A DNA stretch of 64,000 bases, from NCBI RefSeq assembly GCF_003207825.1, contig NZ_NKTY01000003.1, positions 62,001-126,000 of the forward strand. The letters run 5' to 3'. Under the pieces are notes generated by a model, which was not told the origin of the DNA, did not search any database, and saw only the letters and a program-made list of their open reading frames with translations. Source of the DNA: Komagataeibacter saccharivorans. Lineage in GTDB: Bacteria > Pseudomonadota > Alphaproteobacteria > Acetobacterales > Acetobacteraceae. Of this stretch, positions 28,631 through 38,447 are shown piece after piece (positions within the stretch are counted from its first letter, which is position 1; each line of letters begins with the position of its first letter). Made by a program: the position numbers and the translations under genes.

Positions 28631-30079
28631 ATGGCTGAGCCGAAAACCCGTGACCTGTTCATCGGTGGTGAATGGACCAGAGCTGAAACATCTGATCGTG
28701 ACACCATCCGCAACCCCGCCACGGGCGAAATACTCGCCACGGTAGCCATCGCCAGCGAAAATGACGTCGGGCGCGCCCTGCGCACGGCACAGGAAGCCTT
28801 TCCCGCATGGAGCCGTCAGGTCGCGACGGACCGCGCCGATTACCTGTACCGCCTGATCGAACTGATAAAGCGCGATACCGAAAAGCTGGCGCGCATCATC
28901 ACCAGTGAAAATGGCAAACCGCTGAAGGAAGCCCGGATCGAGGTCAACTTCGCCATCCAGCTTATCCGCTTCGCCGCCGAAAACGTGCGCAGGCTGGAAG
29001 GCAACATCATTCCCGGCAGCCGCCCAGGCGAGAAAATCCTGATCGACAAGATCCCACACGGCGTAGTGGCTGGCATCTCGGCATGGAATTTCCCGCTGGC
29101 ACTGACCGCACGCAAGCTGGGACCGGCCCTTGCCGCTGGCAACACTTTCGTCATCAAACCGCACGAACTCACCCCGCTTGCCACGCTGGCGCTGGCGGAA
29201 CTGACGGTTGAGGCAGGCTTCCCCAAGGGCATATTCAATGTCGTGACCGGTGGCGGCGCGACCGTGGGCAATGCGCTGGTCACCAACCCCATCACCAAGC
29301 TCATTACCATGACCGGCAGCACGCCTGCTGGCCGCAAGATCATGGCGGCGGCGTCCGAAGGACTGAAGGAAGTCCGGCTGGAACTGGGCGGCAAGGCCCC
29401 CTTCATCGTAATGGAGGATGCCGATCTGGATGCGGCGGTGGATGCGGCGGTGGCCGCGCGCTTCATGAACTGCGGTCAGGTCTGCACGGCCAATGAACGC
29501 ACCTATGTGCATACGGCGGTGTATGACAAGTTCCTCGAGCGCCTGCGCACGCGGATCAAGGCGCTGCGGACTGGCGACCCGCTGGATGAAAAGACCGATA
29601 TGGGACCGAAGATCAGCGCCGCCGAGATGGAAAAGGTCGATGGCATGGTCCAGAACGCCGTCAAACAGGGGGCGAAGCTGGAAGCCGGCGGCAAGCGCCT
29701 GACGGGCGGCGCGTATGACAAGGGCAATTTCTATGCCCCCACCCTGCTGACCGAAGTAACGGCAGAAATGGACATTGCACAGAACGAGGTGTTCGGCCCT
29801 GTCCTGTCGCTGATCCGGGTGCGTGACTTCGATGATGCGCTGACGCAGGCCAACAGGTCACGTTACGGCCTGTCCGCCTACCTGTTTACGCAGAGCCTGA
29901 AGAACATCATGCGCATGACGCGTGAACTCAACTTCGGTGAAGTCTACGTCAACCGCGAAGGCGGCGAAGCAGCACAGGGCTTCCACCACGGCTATGGCGA
30001 CAGCGGCATTGGTGGCGAGGACGGCCAGTACGGGCTTGAAGCCTATGTCACCACCAAAACCATCTACCTGAACGCCTGA
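28631..30079 (+). CDS. aldA: NAD-dependent aldehyde dehydrogenase, AldA type
   Basis: This enzyme oxidises aldehydes, in the AldA group lactaldehyde or glycolaldehyde, to acids. The 482-residue product has the cofactor stretch WNFPLALTARKLGPALAAGN, the general base in LELGGKAPF and the nucleophile Cys in NCGQVCTANER. Its C-terminal half reads very like E. coli AldA from recalled sequence (FGEVYVNREGGEAAQGF; SGIGGEDG). The ATG at 28631 is preceded by CGGAGACC. It is cytosolic, unlike the membrane quinoprotein aldehyde dehydrogenase that acetic acid bacteria use for vinegar formation. Confidence 0.88.
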   Translation: MAEPKTRDLFIGGEWTRAETSDRDTIRNPATGEILATVAIASENDVGRALRTAQEAFPAWSRQVATDRADYLYRLIELIKRDTEKLARIITSENGKPLKEARIEVNFAIQLIRFAAENVRRLEGNIIPGSRPGEKILIDKIPHGVVAGISAWNFPLALTARKLGPALAAGNTFVIKPHELTPLATLALAELTVEAGFPKGIFNVVTGGGATVGNALVTNPITKLITMTGSTPAGRKIMAAASEGLKEVRLELGGKAPFIVMEDADLDAAVDAAVAARFMNCGQVCTANERTYVHTAVYDKFLERLRTRIKALRTGDPLDEKTDMGPKISAAEMEKVDGMVQNAVKQGAKLEAGGKRLTGGAYDKGNFYAPTLLTEVTAEMDIAQNEVFGPVLSLIRVRDFDDALTQANRSRYGLSAYLFTQSLKNIMRMTRELNFGEVYVNREGGEAAQGFHHGYGDSGIGGEDGQYGLEAYVTTKTIYLNA

Positions 30080-30100
30080 TCCATCACGGGTCACGTAATC

Positions 30101-30133
30101 AGGCCGCCCGGCGCAATCCGGGCGGCCTTTTTT
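30101..30133. terminator. Rho-independent terminator between aldA and coaA
   Basis: An 11-bp perfect stem (AGGCCGCCCGG / CCGGGCGGCCT) with loop CGCAAT is followed by TTTTTT on the plus strand. It ends aldA. The stem can also serve the convergent coaA, but with a weaker U tract. Confidence 0.9.
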
Positions 30134-30154
30134 ACTGGCGCGCGGCCCGCGGGG

Positions 30155-31132
30155 TCAGATCTGGCGCATCCACACGGTATCGACCGCGTGGCTGGGGCTT
30201 TTATGCATGACCACGCGGGCGCGTTCGCGCGTGGGCAGGATGTTCTGCCGCAGGTTGGGCAGGTTGATGCGGTGCCAGATATCGCGCGCCATGCGCTCGG
30301 CCTCCGGGCGGGAAAGATCGGCGCAGTGATGGAAATAGGACGTCGGCTTGCGGAACGCCGTCTGCTGCAGCAGCAGGAAACGCTGGACGTACCAGTCCTC
30401 GATCACATCGGTTTCCGCATCGAGATAAATCGAGAAATCGAAGAAGTCCGATGCCATGAACGGCTGTTCGGACACTGTCTGCAGCACGTTCAGCCCTTCG
30501 AATATCAGGATATCGGGCTGGTCGATCACCTGATACCTGTCTGGCACGATGTCGTAGGCCTCATGCGAATAGACAGGCACCTTCAGGTTCCGCTCCCCCG
30601 CTTTCAGCGCCGCGAGGAAGGAAATCATCTGCCGCAGGTCATAACTTTCGGGAAAGCCCTTGCGGTGCATGAGGTCGCGCTGTTTCAGCACCCGTGTGGA
30701 ATGCAGGAAGCCATCGGTCGTGACCAGCGCGACATTGGGGTGATCGGGCCAGCGCGACAGCACGGCCTGCAGCAGTCGGGCAAAGGTGCTCTTGCCCACG
30801 CCCACGCTGCCCGCAATGCCGATCACGAAGGGCATCGTGACCAGTGGTGCGCCCATGAAGGCGCTCTTGACCATATGGTTCAGGCTGCGGGTGGCCATGA
30901 CATGCAGGTTGAGCAGGCGCGAAAGCGGCAGGTAGATCTCGCTTATGTCTTCCAGCGAGACCGGCTCGTTACGCCCGCGCAGGGACGCGATATCCCCCTC
31001 CCCCAGCGACTGGGGCACATTCGCGCGCAACGCCGCCCATTCGGGGCGGGGAAAGATCATGTAAGGCTGCACCGCGCCATGGGAAGGCTGCGTGGAGATG
31101 ACAGGACCCGCGTCCAGCACACAGTTCTCCAT
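30155..31132 (-). CDS. coaA: Type I pantothenate kinase
   Basis: CoaA phosphorylates pantothenate, the first and controlling step of coenzyme A synthesis. The 325-residue protein has the P-loop GIAGSVGVGKSTFARLL, TTDGFLHST, KGFPESYD and the substrate/feedback region PVYSHEAYDIVPD followed by LIFEGLNVLQ. The ATG at 31132 (MENCVLDAG) has AAAGGAC upstream; the open frame extends 25 codons further. It is convergent with aldA and divergent from the glycerate kinase gene. Confidence 0.93.
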   Translation of the reverse strand: MENCVLDAGPVISTQPSHGAVQPYMIFPRPEWAALRANVPQSLGEGDIASLRGRNEPVSLEDISEIYLPLSRLLNLHVMATRSLNHMVKSAFMGAPLVTMPFVIGIAGSVGVGKSTFARLLQAVLSRWPDHPNVALVTTDGFLHSTRVLKQRDLMHRKGFPESYDLRQMISFLAALKAGERNLKVPVYSHEAYDIVPDRYQVIDQPDILIFEGLNVLQTVSEQPFMASDFFDFSIYLDAETDVIEDWYVQRFLLLQQTAFRKPTSYFHHCADLSRPEAERMARDIWHRINLPNLRQNILPTRERARVVMHKSPSHAVDTVWMRQI

Positions 31133-31435
31133 GCCCTTGTCCTTTCTGCTGTGGCGCCTGCCGGTGTGCGCAGGCCATCTGCCGCGTATCATCATCGTTC
31201 GCGCCAATCCAGACAGCGGTGGCCCAATTTAGCGTGTGCTTCCCCGGCCAGCCCGCCATTTCCGGCATCCTGACATAGACGTGACAATTGTGACACACCC
31301 CTTACCCCCACCCTGAATGATATGAAACAGACACGGCGGCAGCACGCGCCACTGGCCATTTTCGCGCTACCGAACCGTAAACCAGCGGCCCACGGAACCC
31401 CGTGGCGGACCGTACCGCATGATCCGGATACCGTA
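31133..31435. other. Divergent intergenic region coaA / glycerate kinase
   Basis: These 303 bases separate two divergent genes and should hold both promoters. No ORF with coding character was seen. The only clear structure is a set of three TGACA repeats at 31271, 31282 and 31291, which may bind a regulator. Confidence 0.4.
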
Positions 31436-32761
31436 ATGAACGACACGACCACACATCCGTTTTCCGCAATGACGCAATCCGTTCAGGCTCCCGGCTGGAC
31501 CGACGAACGCGCGCGCGCCGTCCTGCGCCGCATTCTTGATGCCGCCATCCACAGCGCCATGCCCGATGTGGTGCTGGCCCGTTACCTGCCACCCCGGCCA
31601 GAAGGGAAATGCGTGGTGGTCGGCGCGGGCAAGGCGGCGGCATCCATGGCGGCGGCACTGGAGCAGGCATGGCCGGATGTGGACCTGACCGGCTGCGTGG
31701 TCACGCGCGACGGGCATACCACGTCCACGCGCCGCATCCGCGTGCTGGAAGCCGCCCACCCGGTGCCCGACAGCCGCAGCGAGGCGGCAGCCCGCGCTAT
31801 GCTGGACGCCGTAAGCGGGCTGGGGCCGGATGATCTGGTCATCGCGCTGATTTCCGGCGGGGGATCGGCCCTGATGGAACTGCCACGGGCCGGGGTTACG
31901 CTGGATGACATTCGCGCGATCAACCGCGCCCTGCTGCATTCCGGGGCGAGCATAAACGACATGAACGTGGTCCGCCGCCACCTGTCCGTCATCAAGGGTG
32001 GGGGCCTTGCCGCAGCCGCCGCCCCCGCGCGGGTGGTGACACTGGCCATAAGCGACGTGCCGGGGGATGACCCGCTGACCATCGCAAGCGGCCCAACGGT
32101 CGCGGACCCCACCACACCGGATGACGCGCTGTCCATCCTCGTCCATTACGGTATTCCCATCCCTGAGGCGGTGCGGACGATGCTGGCACAGGCAGCCCCT
32201 GCACGCGCACCTGCGTCGGGATGCAGTTATACATTGATTTCAACGCCGCTCATGGCGCTTGAAGCCGCAGCGGAAACCGCGCGGGAATGCGGTCTTGCAC
32301 CGCTGATACTGGGGGATGCGCTGGAAGGCGAAAGCCGCGATGCGGGAACATTCATGGCCGGGATTGCGCTCTGCGCCCGGTTGCATGGCCTGCCGGTGGC
32401 GGGCCCCGCCGTAATCCTGTCGGGCGGGGAGACCACGGTTACGATCAACCCGGCGGGGCCTGCGCCGGGACGGGGCGGCCGCAATACGGAATTCCTGCTG
32501 GCCATGGCCACTGCCCTGCAGGGACAGGCAGGAATATGGGCCATTGCAGCCGATAGTGACGGTATTGATGGCACCGAGGACGCAGCAGGCGCGACCATCG
32601 CACCCGATACCCTGCCCCGTGCCCGCAAGCTAGGCTGCGACCCGCGCGTCTACCTGCGCGCGCATGACAGCTACAGCCTTTTCCAGCAGACCGGGGATCT
32701 GGTCATGACCGGCCCGACGCTGACCAACGTCAATGATATCCGGATAGTACTGGTGACCTAG
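31436..32761 (+). CDS. Glycerate 2-kinase / hydroxypyruvate reductase (MOFRL family)
   Basis: Proteins of this family, often misnamed TtuD hydroxypyruvate reductase, phosphorylate glycerate to 2-phosphoglycerate. The 441-residue product has the N-terminal DUF4147 region (VVVGAGKAAASMA; LISGGGSALMELP; VRRHLSVIKGGGLA; DVPGDDPLTIASGPT) and a C-terminal MOFRL domain (SGGETTVTI; GRGGRNTEFLL; GPTLTNVNDIRIVL). ATGs at 31436 and 31469 are both possible. The last four bases overlap the end of the convergent lipoprotein gene at a shared CTAG. Confidence 0.87.
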   Translation: MNDTTTHPFSAMTQSVQAPGWTDERARAVLRRILDAAIHSAMPDVVLARYLPPRPEGKCVVVGAGKAAASMAAALEQAWPDVDLTGCVVTRDGHTTSTRRIRVLEAAHPVPDSRSEAAARAMLDAVSGLGPDDLVIALISGGGSALMELPRAGVTLDDIRAINRALLHSGASINDMNVVRRHLSVIKGGGLAAAAAPARVVTLAISDVPGDDPLTIASGPTVADPTTPDDALSILVHYGIPIPEAVRTMLAQAAPARAPASGCSYTLISTPLMALEAAAETARECGLAPLILGDALEGESRDAGTFMAGIALCARLHGLPVAGPAVILSGGETTVTINPAGPAPGRGGRNTEFLLAMATALQGQAGIWAIAADSDGIDGTEDAAGATIAPDTLPRARKLGCDPRVYLRAHDSYSLFQQTGDLVMTGPTLTNVNDIRIVLVT

Positions 32762-33129
32762 TTGGAGGATTTTCCCTGCCGCCCGTAGCTGACCTGCGTG
32801 TCCGGCACGACAAAATGCTTGCCGTCATCACTGTCGGCCGCATCGTCATCGCCCGCCTGATTGGCGTCATAGCCGGAGGAGATCATCTGCATCGCAGCCG
32901 AATCAGGCGGGGTATGATAGGCTTCGGTCTGGCTGTCATCATCATCGGGCACGCGGGCCAGACGTTTGGACAGGGGACGCAGCGCATCGCGCGCACTGGC
33001 GACATGATGTCCCCCGCCAAGGGGTGGCGGTGATTCATCCACATCGGCCGGATCGTTATTGTCATCATGTCCCGCGCTACAGGACGCAAGACAGGCCAGC
33101 AATCCGATCATCGCAAGACGCGGTTTCAT
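32758..33129 (-). CDS. Hypothetical acidic lipoprotein
   Basis: The 123-residue product has a lipoprotein signal peptide, MKPRLAMIGLLACLASC, with lipobox LASC. The mature part is short, Asp-rich and low in complexity (DDNNDPADVD; PDDDDSQTE; DDDAADSDDG), so it is probably unfolded. No family was recognised. Its end overlaps the stop of the convergent glycerate kinase gene. It lies downstream of recA in the same direction, 101 bases away. Confidence 0.7.
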   Translation of the reverse strand: MKPRLAMIGLLACLASCSAGHDDNNDPADVDESPPPLGGGHHVASARDALRPLSKRLARVPDDDDSQTEAYHTPPDSAAMQMISSGYDANQAGDDDAADSDDGKHFVVPDTQVSYGRQGKSSN

Positions 33130-33230
33130 CCCGGCAGCCCTTATCCCCGCTTCATTTCCCCTCCCCCGGGGCGATACGCAGACCGGGGGGTGGAACGATA
33201 GCCCGCCATGACGGCACAGGCCAAGGGCGA

Positions 33231-34277
33231 TCAGTCCCCGGCAGCTTCCTCACCGGGGTCGACCAGCATGGCTTCCGCCACGACACCGGCCTGTTCACGC
33301 ACCCGGCGTTCAATATCCGCCGCCATTTCGGGGTGGTCACGCAGGAACTGTTTCGCGTTCTCGCGCCCCTGACCGATGCGCTGGCTGTCGCAGGAGAACC
33401 ACGCACCGGATTTTTCCACGATGCCGGCCTTGACCCCAAGGTCGATCAGTTCACCAACCTTGCTGATCCCTTCGCCATACATGATGTCGAATTCGACCTG
33501 ACGGAAGGGCGGGGCCATCTTGTTCTTGACCACCTTGACGCGCGTCTGGTTGCCCGTGACCTCGTCCTTGTCCTTGATCGAGCCGATGCGGCGGATATCC
33601 ATACGCACGGAAGCGTAGAATTTCAGCGCGTTGCCGCCCGTCGTCGTCTCGGGGCTGCCGAACATCACACCGATCTTCAACCGGATCTGGTTCAGGAAGA
33701 TCATCATGGTGTTGGAGCGGGAGACGGACCCCGTCAGCTTGCGCAGCGCCTGGCTCATAAGCCGGGCATGCAGGCCGACATGGCTGTCGCCCATGTCGCC
33801 CTCAAGTTCCGCGCGCGGCACAAGGGCTGCCACACTGTCCACCACCAGCACGTCAACCGCGCCGGAACGGACCAGCGTATCCGCGATTTCCAGCGCCTGC
33901 TCACCCGCATCGGGCTGGCTGATCAGCAGGTTGTCCACGTCCACGCCCAGCTTGCGCGCATAGCCGGGATCGAGCGCGTGCTCGGCGTCGATGAAGGCGC
34001 AGGTGCCGCCCTTGCGCTGGGCCTCTGCAATGGCATGCAGCGCAAGCGTGGTCTTGCCCGAACTTTCCGGGCCATAAATCTCGACAATGCGGCCACGCGG
34101 CAGGCCGCCAATGCCCAGCGCGATATCCAGCCCGAGCGAACCGGTGGAAATCACATCGACCTGTTCGCTGGGCCGTTCGCCCATGCGCATGATCGATCCC
34201 TTGCCGAACGCGCGCTCGATCTGGCTCAACGCCCCTTCCAGGGCCTTGCTTTTATCTATACCCGGAGCCTGTGCCAT
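33231..34277 (-). CDS. recA: Recombinase RecA
   Basis: RecA forms filaments on single-stranded DNA, promotes strand exchange and triggers LexA cleavage. The 348-residue protein has Walker A GPESSGKT, the [10 protein letters not shown] helix, Walker [13 protein letters not shown], loop L2 ([19 protein letters not shown]) and the C-terminal domain with a short acidic end. The ATG at 34277 ([12 protein letters not shown]) matches the family start. A near-match to the alphaproteobacterial SOS box lies about 105 bases upstream. Confidence 0.98.
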   Translation of the reverse strand: MAQAPGIDKSKALEGALSQIERAFGKGSIMRMGERPSEQVDVISTGSLGLDIALGIGGLPRGRIVEIYGPESSGKTTLALHAIAEAQRKGGTCAFIDAEHALDPGYARKLGVDVDNLLISQPDAGEQALEIADTLVRSGAVDVLVVDSVAALVPRAELEGDMGDSHVGLHARLMSQALRKLTGSVSRSNTMMIFLNQIRLKIGVMFGSPETTTGGNALKFYASVRMDIRRIGSIKDKDEVTGNQTRVKVVKNKMAPPFRQVEFDIMYGEGISKVGELIDLGVKAGIVEKSGAWFSCDSQRIGQGRENAKQFLRDHPEMAADIERRVREQAGVVAEAMLVDPGEEAAGD

Positions 34278-34381
34278 AGCCTGCCTACCCTGGTGCTTAA
34301 TGAAGGTGATGAAACCGAGAACGGGCATCCTGCCCTGCAACGCCTGTACGGGACAGGCGATACATCATGCAGATCAATATG

Positions 34382-34396
34382 GAACAAAACAGGACC
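34382..34396. promoter_or_regulatory. Candidate LexA (SOS) box upstream of recA
   Basis: The sequence GAAC-N7-GACC differs by one base from the alphaproteobacterial SOS box GAAC-N7-GAAC. It lies about 105 bases upstream of the recA start. A second symmetric element, CCTGT-N5-ACAGG, is at 34343-34357, closer to the gene. RecA is normally SOS-controlled, so the position makes sense. A one-base mismatch is weak evidence alone. Confidence 0.45.
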
Positions 34397-34459
34397 ATTT
34401 ACAATGCCCCGTCATGACATCCCCCGATAAAACCCGGGACGCGCGTCACCTGTAAGGAC

Positions 34460-35920
34460 CTAGCGCGGCCCCATGGCCAGACCAGCCCCACGCGGGTCGG
34501 TCGCGGCGGTGCAGGTCGCCGCATCCCCCGGCAGGCCCTGCGGACAGGAAATGGCATTGACGCGGCCCTGCGTTGTGGCCGGACGCACCTCCGGCGTCTG
34601 GCCCGCCATGATCTGGTGCATCTCGATCCCCACGGCGGCGGCGGCGTCATTCTGGCCCGACCCGGCGGCAACGGCACGGAAAGCACGGCCCTGACTGGCG
34701 ATCGCAGCCGTTATCAGCGGCTGCGGCAGGCGCGCGGGGGACGCACCCAGCACGATGCCGGTATTGCCCGCCATGCGCCCGGTACCAAACAGGTTGTTCA
34801 TGCTCAGGCTGCACGCAACCGCCATGCCTGCATGATCGACCACCGTGAACGAGGTGGATGCCGGAAGGGCTGGCAGCCCACCGCCCGAACCACCGCCACC
34901 ATTGACGAAAGCCTGCGCACGGGCGGTCAGGTCATCGCCGGTGCCGCCCGCATGGTTGCCGTTCTGCGCGCGCCATGCGGCCACGCTGGCCTGCGCACGC
35001 TGCATCGCATCGGACGTGGAAGTAGCACTGTAGGCCACCGCACTGCCCAGCCCGCCATCAGCAGGCGGGGGCAGGAAGGCAATCTGGGTTTCGCCACGGC
35101 TGACAACCAGTGGCAGCCGTTCGGAAGGAACCGACTGCCGCAGGTCGGATATCTGCAGCCCGCCACCCGCAGCCTGACTGCCCGCGACAAAGGACTGGCC
35201 CAGCGCGCCATTATACAGATCGCCCACGCCCATGGCGCGAATCTGGTCCAGCGCACCGGACAGGTGCGTCTGCACCAGCGCATCACCTTCCGCCAGCGCC
35301 TTGCCATCCGAACGGCTGAACACCGCCCGCACACCCGGATCAGCCAGCAGCGGCACCTGCACCGCAGCAAGGTCACTGGCAAGCTGGCGGCTGACATTGA
35401 TCCCGTTCGATGCCAGCGTAATCGCGTTGGGCAGCAGTTCGGAAAACGCAGCCGAACCATATTGCAGGTGCATGAGATAAAGCCCGCGCGCCAGCATCGG
35501 CACGGCGGCGGGACGATCCGCAAGCGGCATGTTGGGCGCAGCCACCGTGCCCGCGACAGGCATGAACATGAAGGCGCGGCCGCCGTTCTGATCGCCCGGC
35601 CGGTAGGCCAGACACGCCCCGCCCGACCCCAGCGACGCACGTGAAGGCAGGGTGACAGCCAGCGCCATGCCCATGGCCGTTGCCGCATCCGCCGCATTGC
35701 CACCGCGCTGGAGGATATCACGCCCAACCAGCGTTGCCTCCGGCTCATCAGCGGAAACCGTTCCGATCAGCGCCCCCGGCGACGGGCCAAACATATGGGA
35801 GACCAGCTTGACCGGCGAGTAGCGCTGAAGGGAACAGCCCGTGACGGAAATGGCCAGAACAGCCGACAATGCCGCACGCATGGATCGACGGGCAAAAGGT
35901 GTTATCGAATGCTCAGGCAC
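34460..35920 (-). CDS. Divergent gamma-glutamyltransferase-like lipoprotein
   Basis: The 486-residue product is a GGT-fold (Ntn-hydrolase) protein: ATLVGRDILQRGGNAADAATAMGMALAV and LGSGGACLAYRP match the large subunit, and the small-subunit start aligns at PASTSFTVVDHAGMAVACSL with NNLFGTG after it. It is a predicted lipoprotein (VLAISVTGC). The GTG at 35920 was chosen because GGAGAAG lies just upstream; an ATG at 35881 is an alternative. Ser stands where E. coli GGT has its nucleophile Thr391. The PLSSM and GSPGG motifs are not preserved (PLITAA; GSGQND), so ordinary GGT activity is doubtful. Confidence 0.78.
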   Translation of the reverse strand: MPEHSITPFARRSMRAALSAVLAISVTGCSLQRYSPVKLVSHMFGPSPGALIGTVSADEPEATLVGRDILQRGGNAADAATAMGMALAVTLPSRASLGSGGACLAYRPGDQNGGRAFMFMPVAGTVAAPNMPLADRPAAVPMLARGLYLMHLQYGSAAFSELLPNAITLASNGINVSRQLASDLAAVQVPLLADPGVRAVFSRSDGKALAEGDALVQTHLSGALDQIRAMGVGDLYNGALGQSFVAGSQAAGGGLQISDLRQSVPSERLPLVVSRGETQIAFLPPPADGGLGSAVAYSATSTSDAMQRAQASVAAWRAQNGNHAGGTGDDLTARAQAFVNGGGGSGGGLPALPASTSFTVVDHAGMAVACSLSMNNLFGTGRMAGNTGIVLGASPARLPQPLITAAIASQGRAFRAVAAGSGQNDAAAAVGIEMHQIMAGQTPEVRPATTQGRVNAISCPQGLPGDAATCTAATDPRGAGLAMGPR

Positions 35921-36120
35921 GCACGCTTCTCCATGGGGCAGGTCGGCTTTATCGGTGAACCACGCGCACGCGACCGCGTGATCGTGGCAGGTATTCACGA
36001 CTTAGCGGCCTTACGGGCCATCGGCAACAGCGATGCCCCCCTTGCGTCCGCATGGCCATTCCTTTCCTGTGCCCGATCCTCTACAGACACCCTATCCCGA
36101 CATGACAACGGAGCAAACCC

Positions 36121-36915
36121 GTGACTTCCATTTCCCCACGCCTGCCCCGTCCACGCCTGCTGCACGCCGTGCTGGCCGCCGGGGCAATGGCCATGGCCAT
36201 GCCTGCTAATGCGCCGCGCGCCGTGGCGGCTGACACCACCAGCTTCACCCCGGCCCAGCGGCAGGAAATTGTCGGAATCATGCGCGATGCACTGAAGAAC
36301 GACCCCACCATCCTGTCGGACGCCATCGCCGCCCTGCGCAGCAGCGCCAACGCCGCACAGCAGAATGCTGCCCGCAGCGCGCTGGAAAGCCATCGCAGCG
36401 ACCTGCTTACCCCCAATGCCAGCGACGCCATACTGGGCACGGCCACGGCCCGTACCACCGTTGTCGAATTCTACGATCCGCGCTGCCCTTACTGCCGCAA
36501 GGTCCTGCCCGATCTCGATCGCCTCACACATGAGGACCACGACCTGCGCATTATCGAAAAGGTCATTCCCGTGCTGGGACAGGGCAGCCTGATTACGTCG
36601 CAGGCGCTGGTGGCAGCCTTCATCCAGGGCGGGCAGGATGCCTATTTCCGCATGCAGCGCGCGATCATGAGCGATTCCACAGCCCCCACGGTCGAGCGCA
36701 TGCGCACGCTGGCCACACAGTCCGGCCTGAACGCCACAACGCTGGCCACCGACATGAACGGTCCCAAGGTGACGGCCATATTGCAGGCGAACATGGATCT
36801 GGCGCGGGCCATCGGTCTGGATGGTACGCCGACCTTTGTTTTCAACGCCCGCCAGATCATTCCCGGCGCTGTTGATTATGACGATCTGAAAAAAGCGATC
36901 GCGCAGAACCGTTAA
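36121..36915 (+). CDS. DsbA-family thiol:disulfide oxidoreductase (exported)
   Basis: The 264-residue protein has a signal peptide (HAVLAAGAMAMAMPANAPRAVAA), a helical N-terminal extension like that of ScsC/BcfH-type proteins (QRQEIVGIMRDALKNDPTIL), and a thioredoxin fold with the active site DPRCPYCRKV and the cis-proline loop GLDGTPTFVFN. It probably makes or isomerises disulfides in the periplasm; the extension suggests an oligomeric isomerase rather than classical DsbA. The start is GTG at 36121 with GGAG ten bases upstream. It is divergent from the GGT-like gene. Confidence 0.87.
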   Translation: MTSISPRLPRPRLLHAVLAAGAMAMAMPANAPRAVAADTTSFTPAQRQEIVGIMRDALKNDPTILSDAIAALRSSANAAQQNAARSALESHRSDLLTPNASDAILGTATARTTVVEFYDPRCPYCRKVLPDLDRLTHEDHDLRIIEKVIPVLGQGSLITSQALVAAFIQGGQDAYFRMQRAIMSDSTAPTVERMRTLATQSGLNATTLATDMNGPKVTAILQANMDLARAIGLDGTPTFVFNARQIIPGAVDYDDLKKAIAQNR

Positions 36916-36945
36916 GCCGGACACTGCCGATACGAACCCCGGTCA

Positions 36946-36975
36946 CTGCGCTTCACCCTGTCAGGTGAAGCGCAG
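36946..36975. terminator. Hairpin between dsbA-like gene and hemA
   Basis: A 12-bp perfect inverted repeat (CTGCGCTTCACC / GGTGAAGCGCAG) with a six-base loop lies between two convergent genes. No clear T tract follows on either strand, so its terminator role rests on position and stem strength. Confidence 0.6.
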
Positions 36976-36981
36976 CGCCGT

Positions 36982-38262
36982 TCAGGCCATGGCCGGTACG
37001 GGCTGTTCCGTCAGGTCATTAAGCCGCAGCAGATGGCTCAGGGCGGTAACCATCTCGTCCATCATCGCATCCGTGTGGAACGGCCCCGGCGTCAGACGCA
37101 GGCGTTCGGTCCCGCGCGGCACGGTGGGATAATTAATGGGGGTTGCGTAGATATTGTAATCGCTCAGCAGCCGGTCGCTCAGTTCGCGGCAACGCTGCGC
37201 GTCGCATACGGGGATCGGCACGATATGGCTGGGCGTCATGGTAAAGGGAATGCCCGCCTTGCGCAGCTTGTCGCGGAAGGTGTTCACGCGCTCGAACATG
37301 CGTTCACGCCGCCAGCCATCCTTGCGCACCTGCTTCACGCTGGCCAGCGCCGCCGCCACCACGGCAGGCGGCAGGGATGTGGTGAAGATGAAGCCCGAAG
37401 CCGAAAGCCGCAGGTATTCCACGATATTGCTGGTCGCGGTGATGTAGCCGCCATGCACGCCAAAACCCTTGGCCAGCGTGCCTTCGATAATATCGACCTG
37501 ATCGGCCACGCCATCACGCTGTGACACGCCACCGCCCTGTTCGCCATACAGGCCCACGGCATGCACTTCGTCCAGATAGGTCATGGCCCCGTATTTACGG
37601 GCCAGCGCGCATGTCCCGGCGATGTCGGAGATGTCGCCATCCATGGAATACACGCTCTCGAACGCGATCAGCTTGGGCGCGTCCTTCGGGGCCGCCGCCA
37701 GCTTGGCCTCAAGGTCTGTCAGATCGTTATGTTCGAAAATGACGGTGCTGGACCCGCGCGCGCCCTTGATGCCCGCGATCATGGAGGCATGGTTCAGCCG
37801 GTCCGAAAAACATATCCAGCCGGGCATGCTGCTCAGGATGGTCTGGAGCGTGGCCTGATTGGAGACGTAACCGGACACGAACAGAAGCCCGGCTTCCTTG
37901 CCATGCAGGTCGGCCAGTTCAGCTTCGATCGCGGTATGCAGCGGGCTGGTGCCCGCGATGTTGCGCGTGCCACCGGCACCGGCGCCATGTTCATGGATGG
38001 CCTGGATGGCGGCTTCGACCACCACCGGCTCGACCCCCATGCCCAGATAATCGTTGGAAGACCAGACCACCACTTCCCGGTCCCGCGCGCAGGCCGGGGT
38101 TGACGGGGTGGCTACGGTTTCCGGCTGGTCATACAGGGGATAGCGTTCGGCCTGACGCGCCAGTGGCGTGAACTGCCGGTATCGACCCTGTGCGCGGATG
38201 TCCTCCAGCGCCGTCCGGCAGAACCGGAAGAACGGATGCCCATCCACATGATTACTGGACAC
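36982..38262 (-). CDS. hemA: 5-aminolevulinate synthase
   Basis: This PLP enzyme condenses glycine and succinyl-CoA to 5-aminolevulinate, the alphaproteobacterial entry to haem. The 426-residue product has [52 protein letters not shown] and the cofactor Lys in [13 protein letters not shown]. The GTG at 38262 was chosen because GGAG lies upstream at 38268-38275; the frame is open to an ATG at 38310 without a ribosome site. It is likely monocistronic. Confidence 0.94.
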   Translation of the reverse strand: MSSNHVDGHPFFRFCRTALEDIRAQGRYRQFTPLARQAERYPLYDQPETVATPSTPACARDREVVVWSSNDYLGMGVEPVVVEAAIQAIHEHGAGAGGTRNIAGTSPLHTAIEAELADLHGKEAGLLFVSGYVSNQATLQTILSSMPGWICFSDRLNHASMIAGIKGARGSSTVIFEHNDLTDLEAKLAAAPKDAPKLIAFESVYSMDGDISDIAGTCALARKYGAMTYLDEVHAVGLYGEQGGGVSQRDGVADQVDIIEGTLAKGFGVHGGYITATSNIVEYLRLSASGFIFTTSLPPAVVAAALASVKQVRKDGWRRERMFERVNTFRDKLRKAGIPFTMTPSHIVPIPVCDAQRCRELSDRLLSDYNIYATPINYPTVPRGTERLRLTPGPFHTDAMMDEMVTALSHLLRLNDLTEQPVPAMA

Positions 38263-38447
38263 TGCTGTTTTTCTCCATGTACACCCCGGATACGCCTGCG
38301 GGGCCTTCATTCATTTCGGTCGCCATCCGGATGGCCATACCCGGTGGTTCCATTCCCTTGCGCAGGGCACGCTATCGGCGGCGGTTAACCGGCGTCAGGG
38401 CTGCCTTTATGGCATGACGGAAGCAGGAATTGCAAAACCGCATTGGA

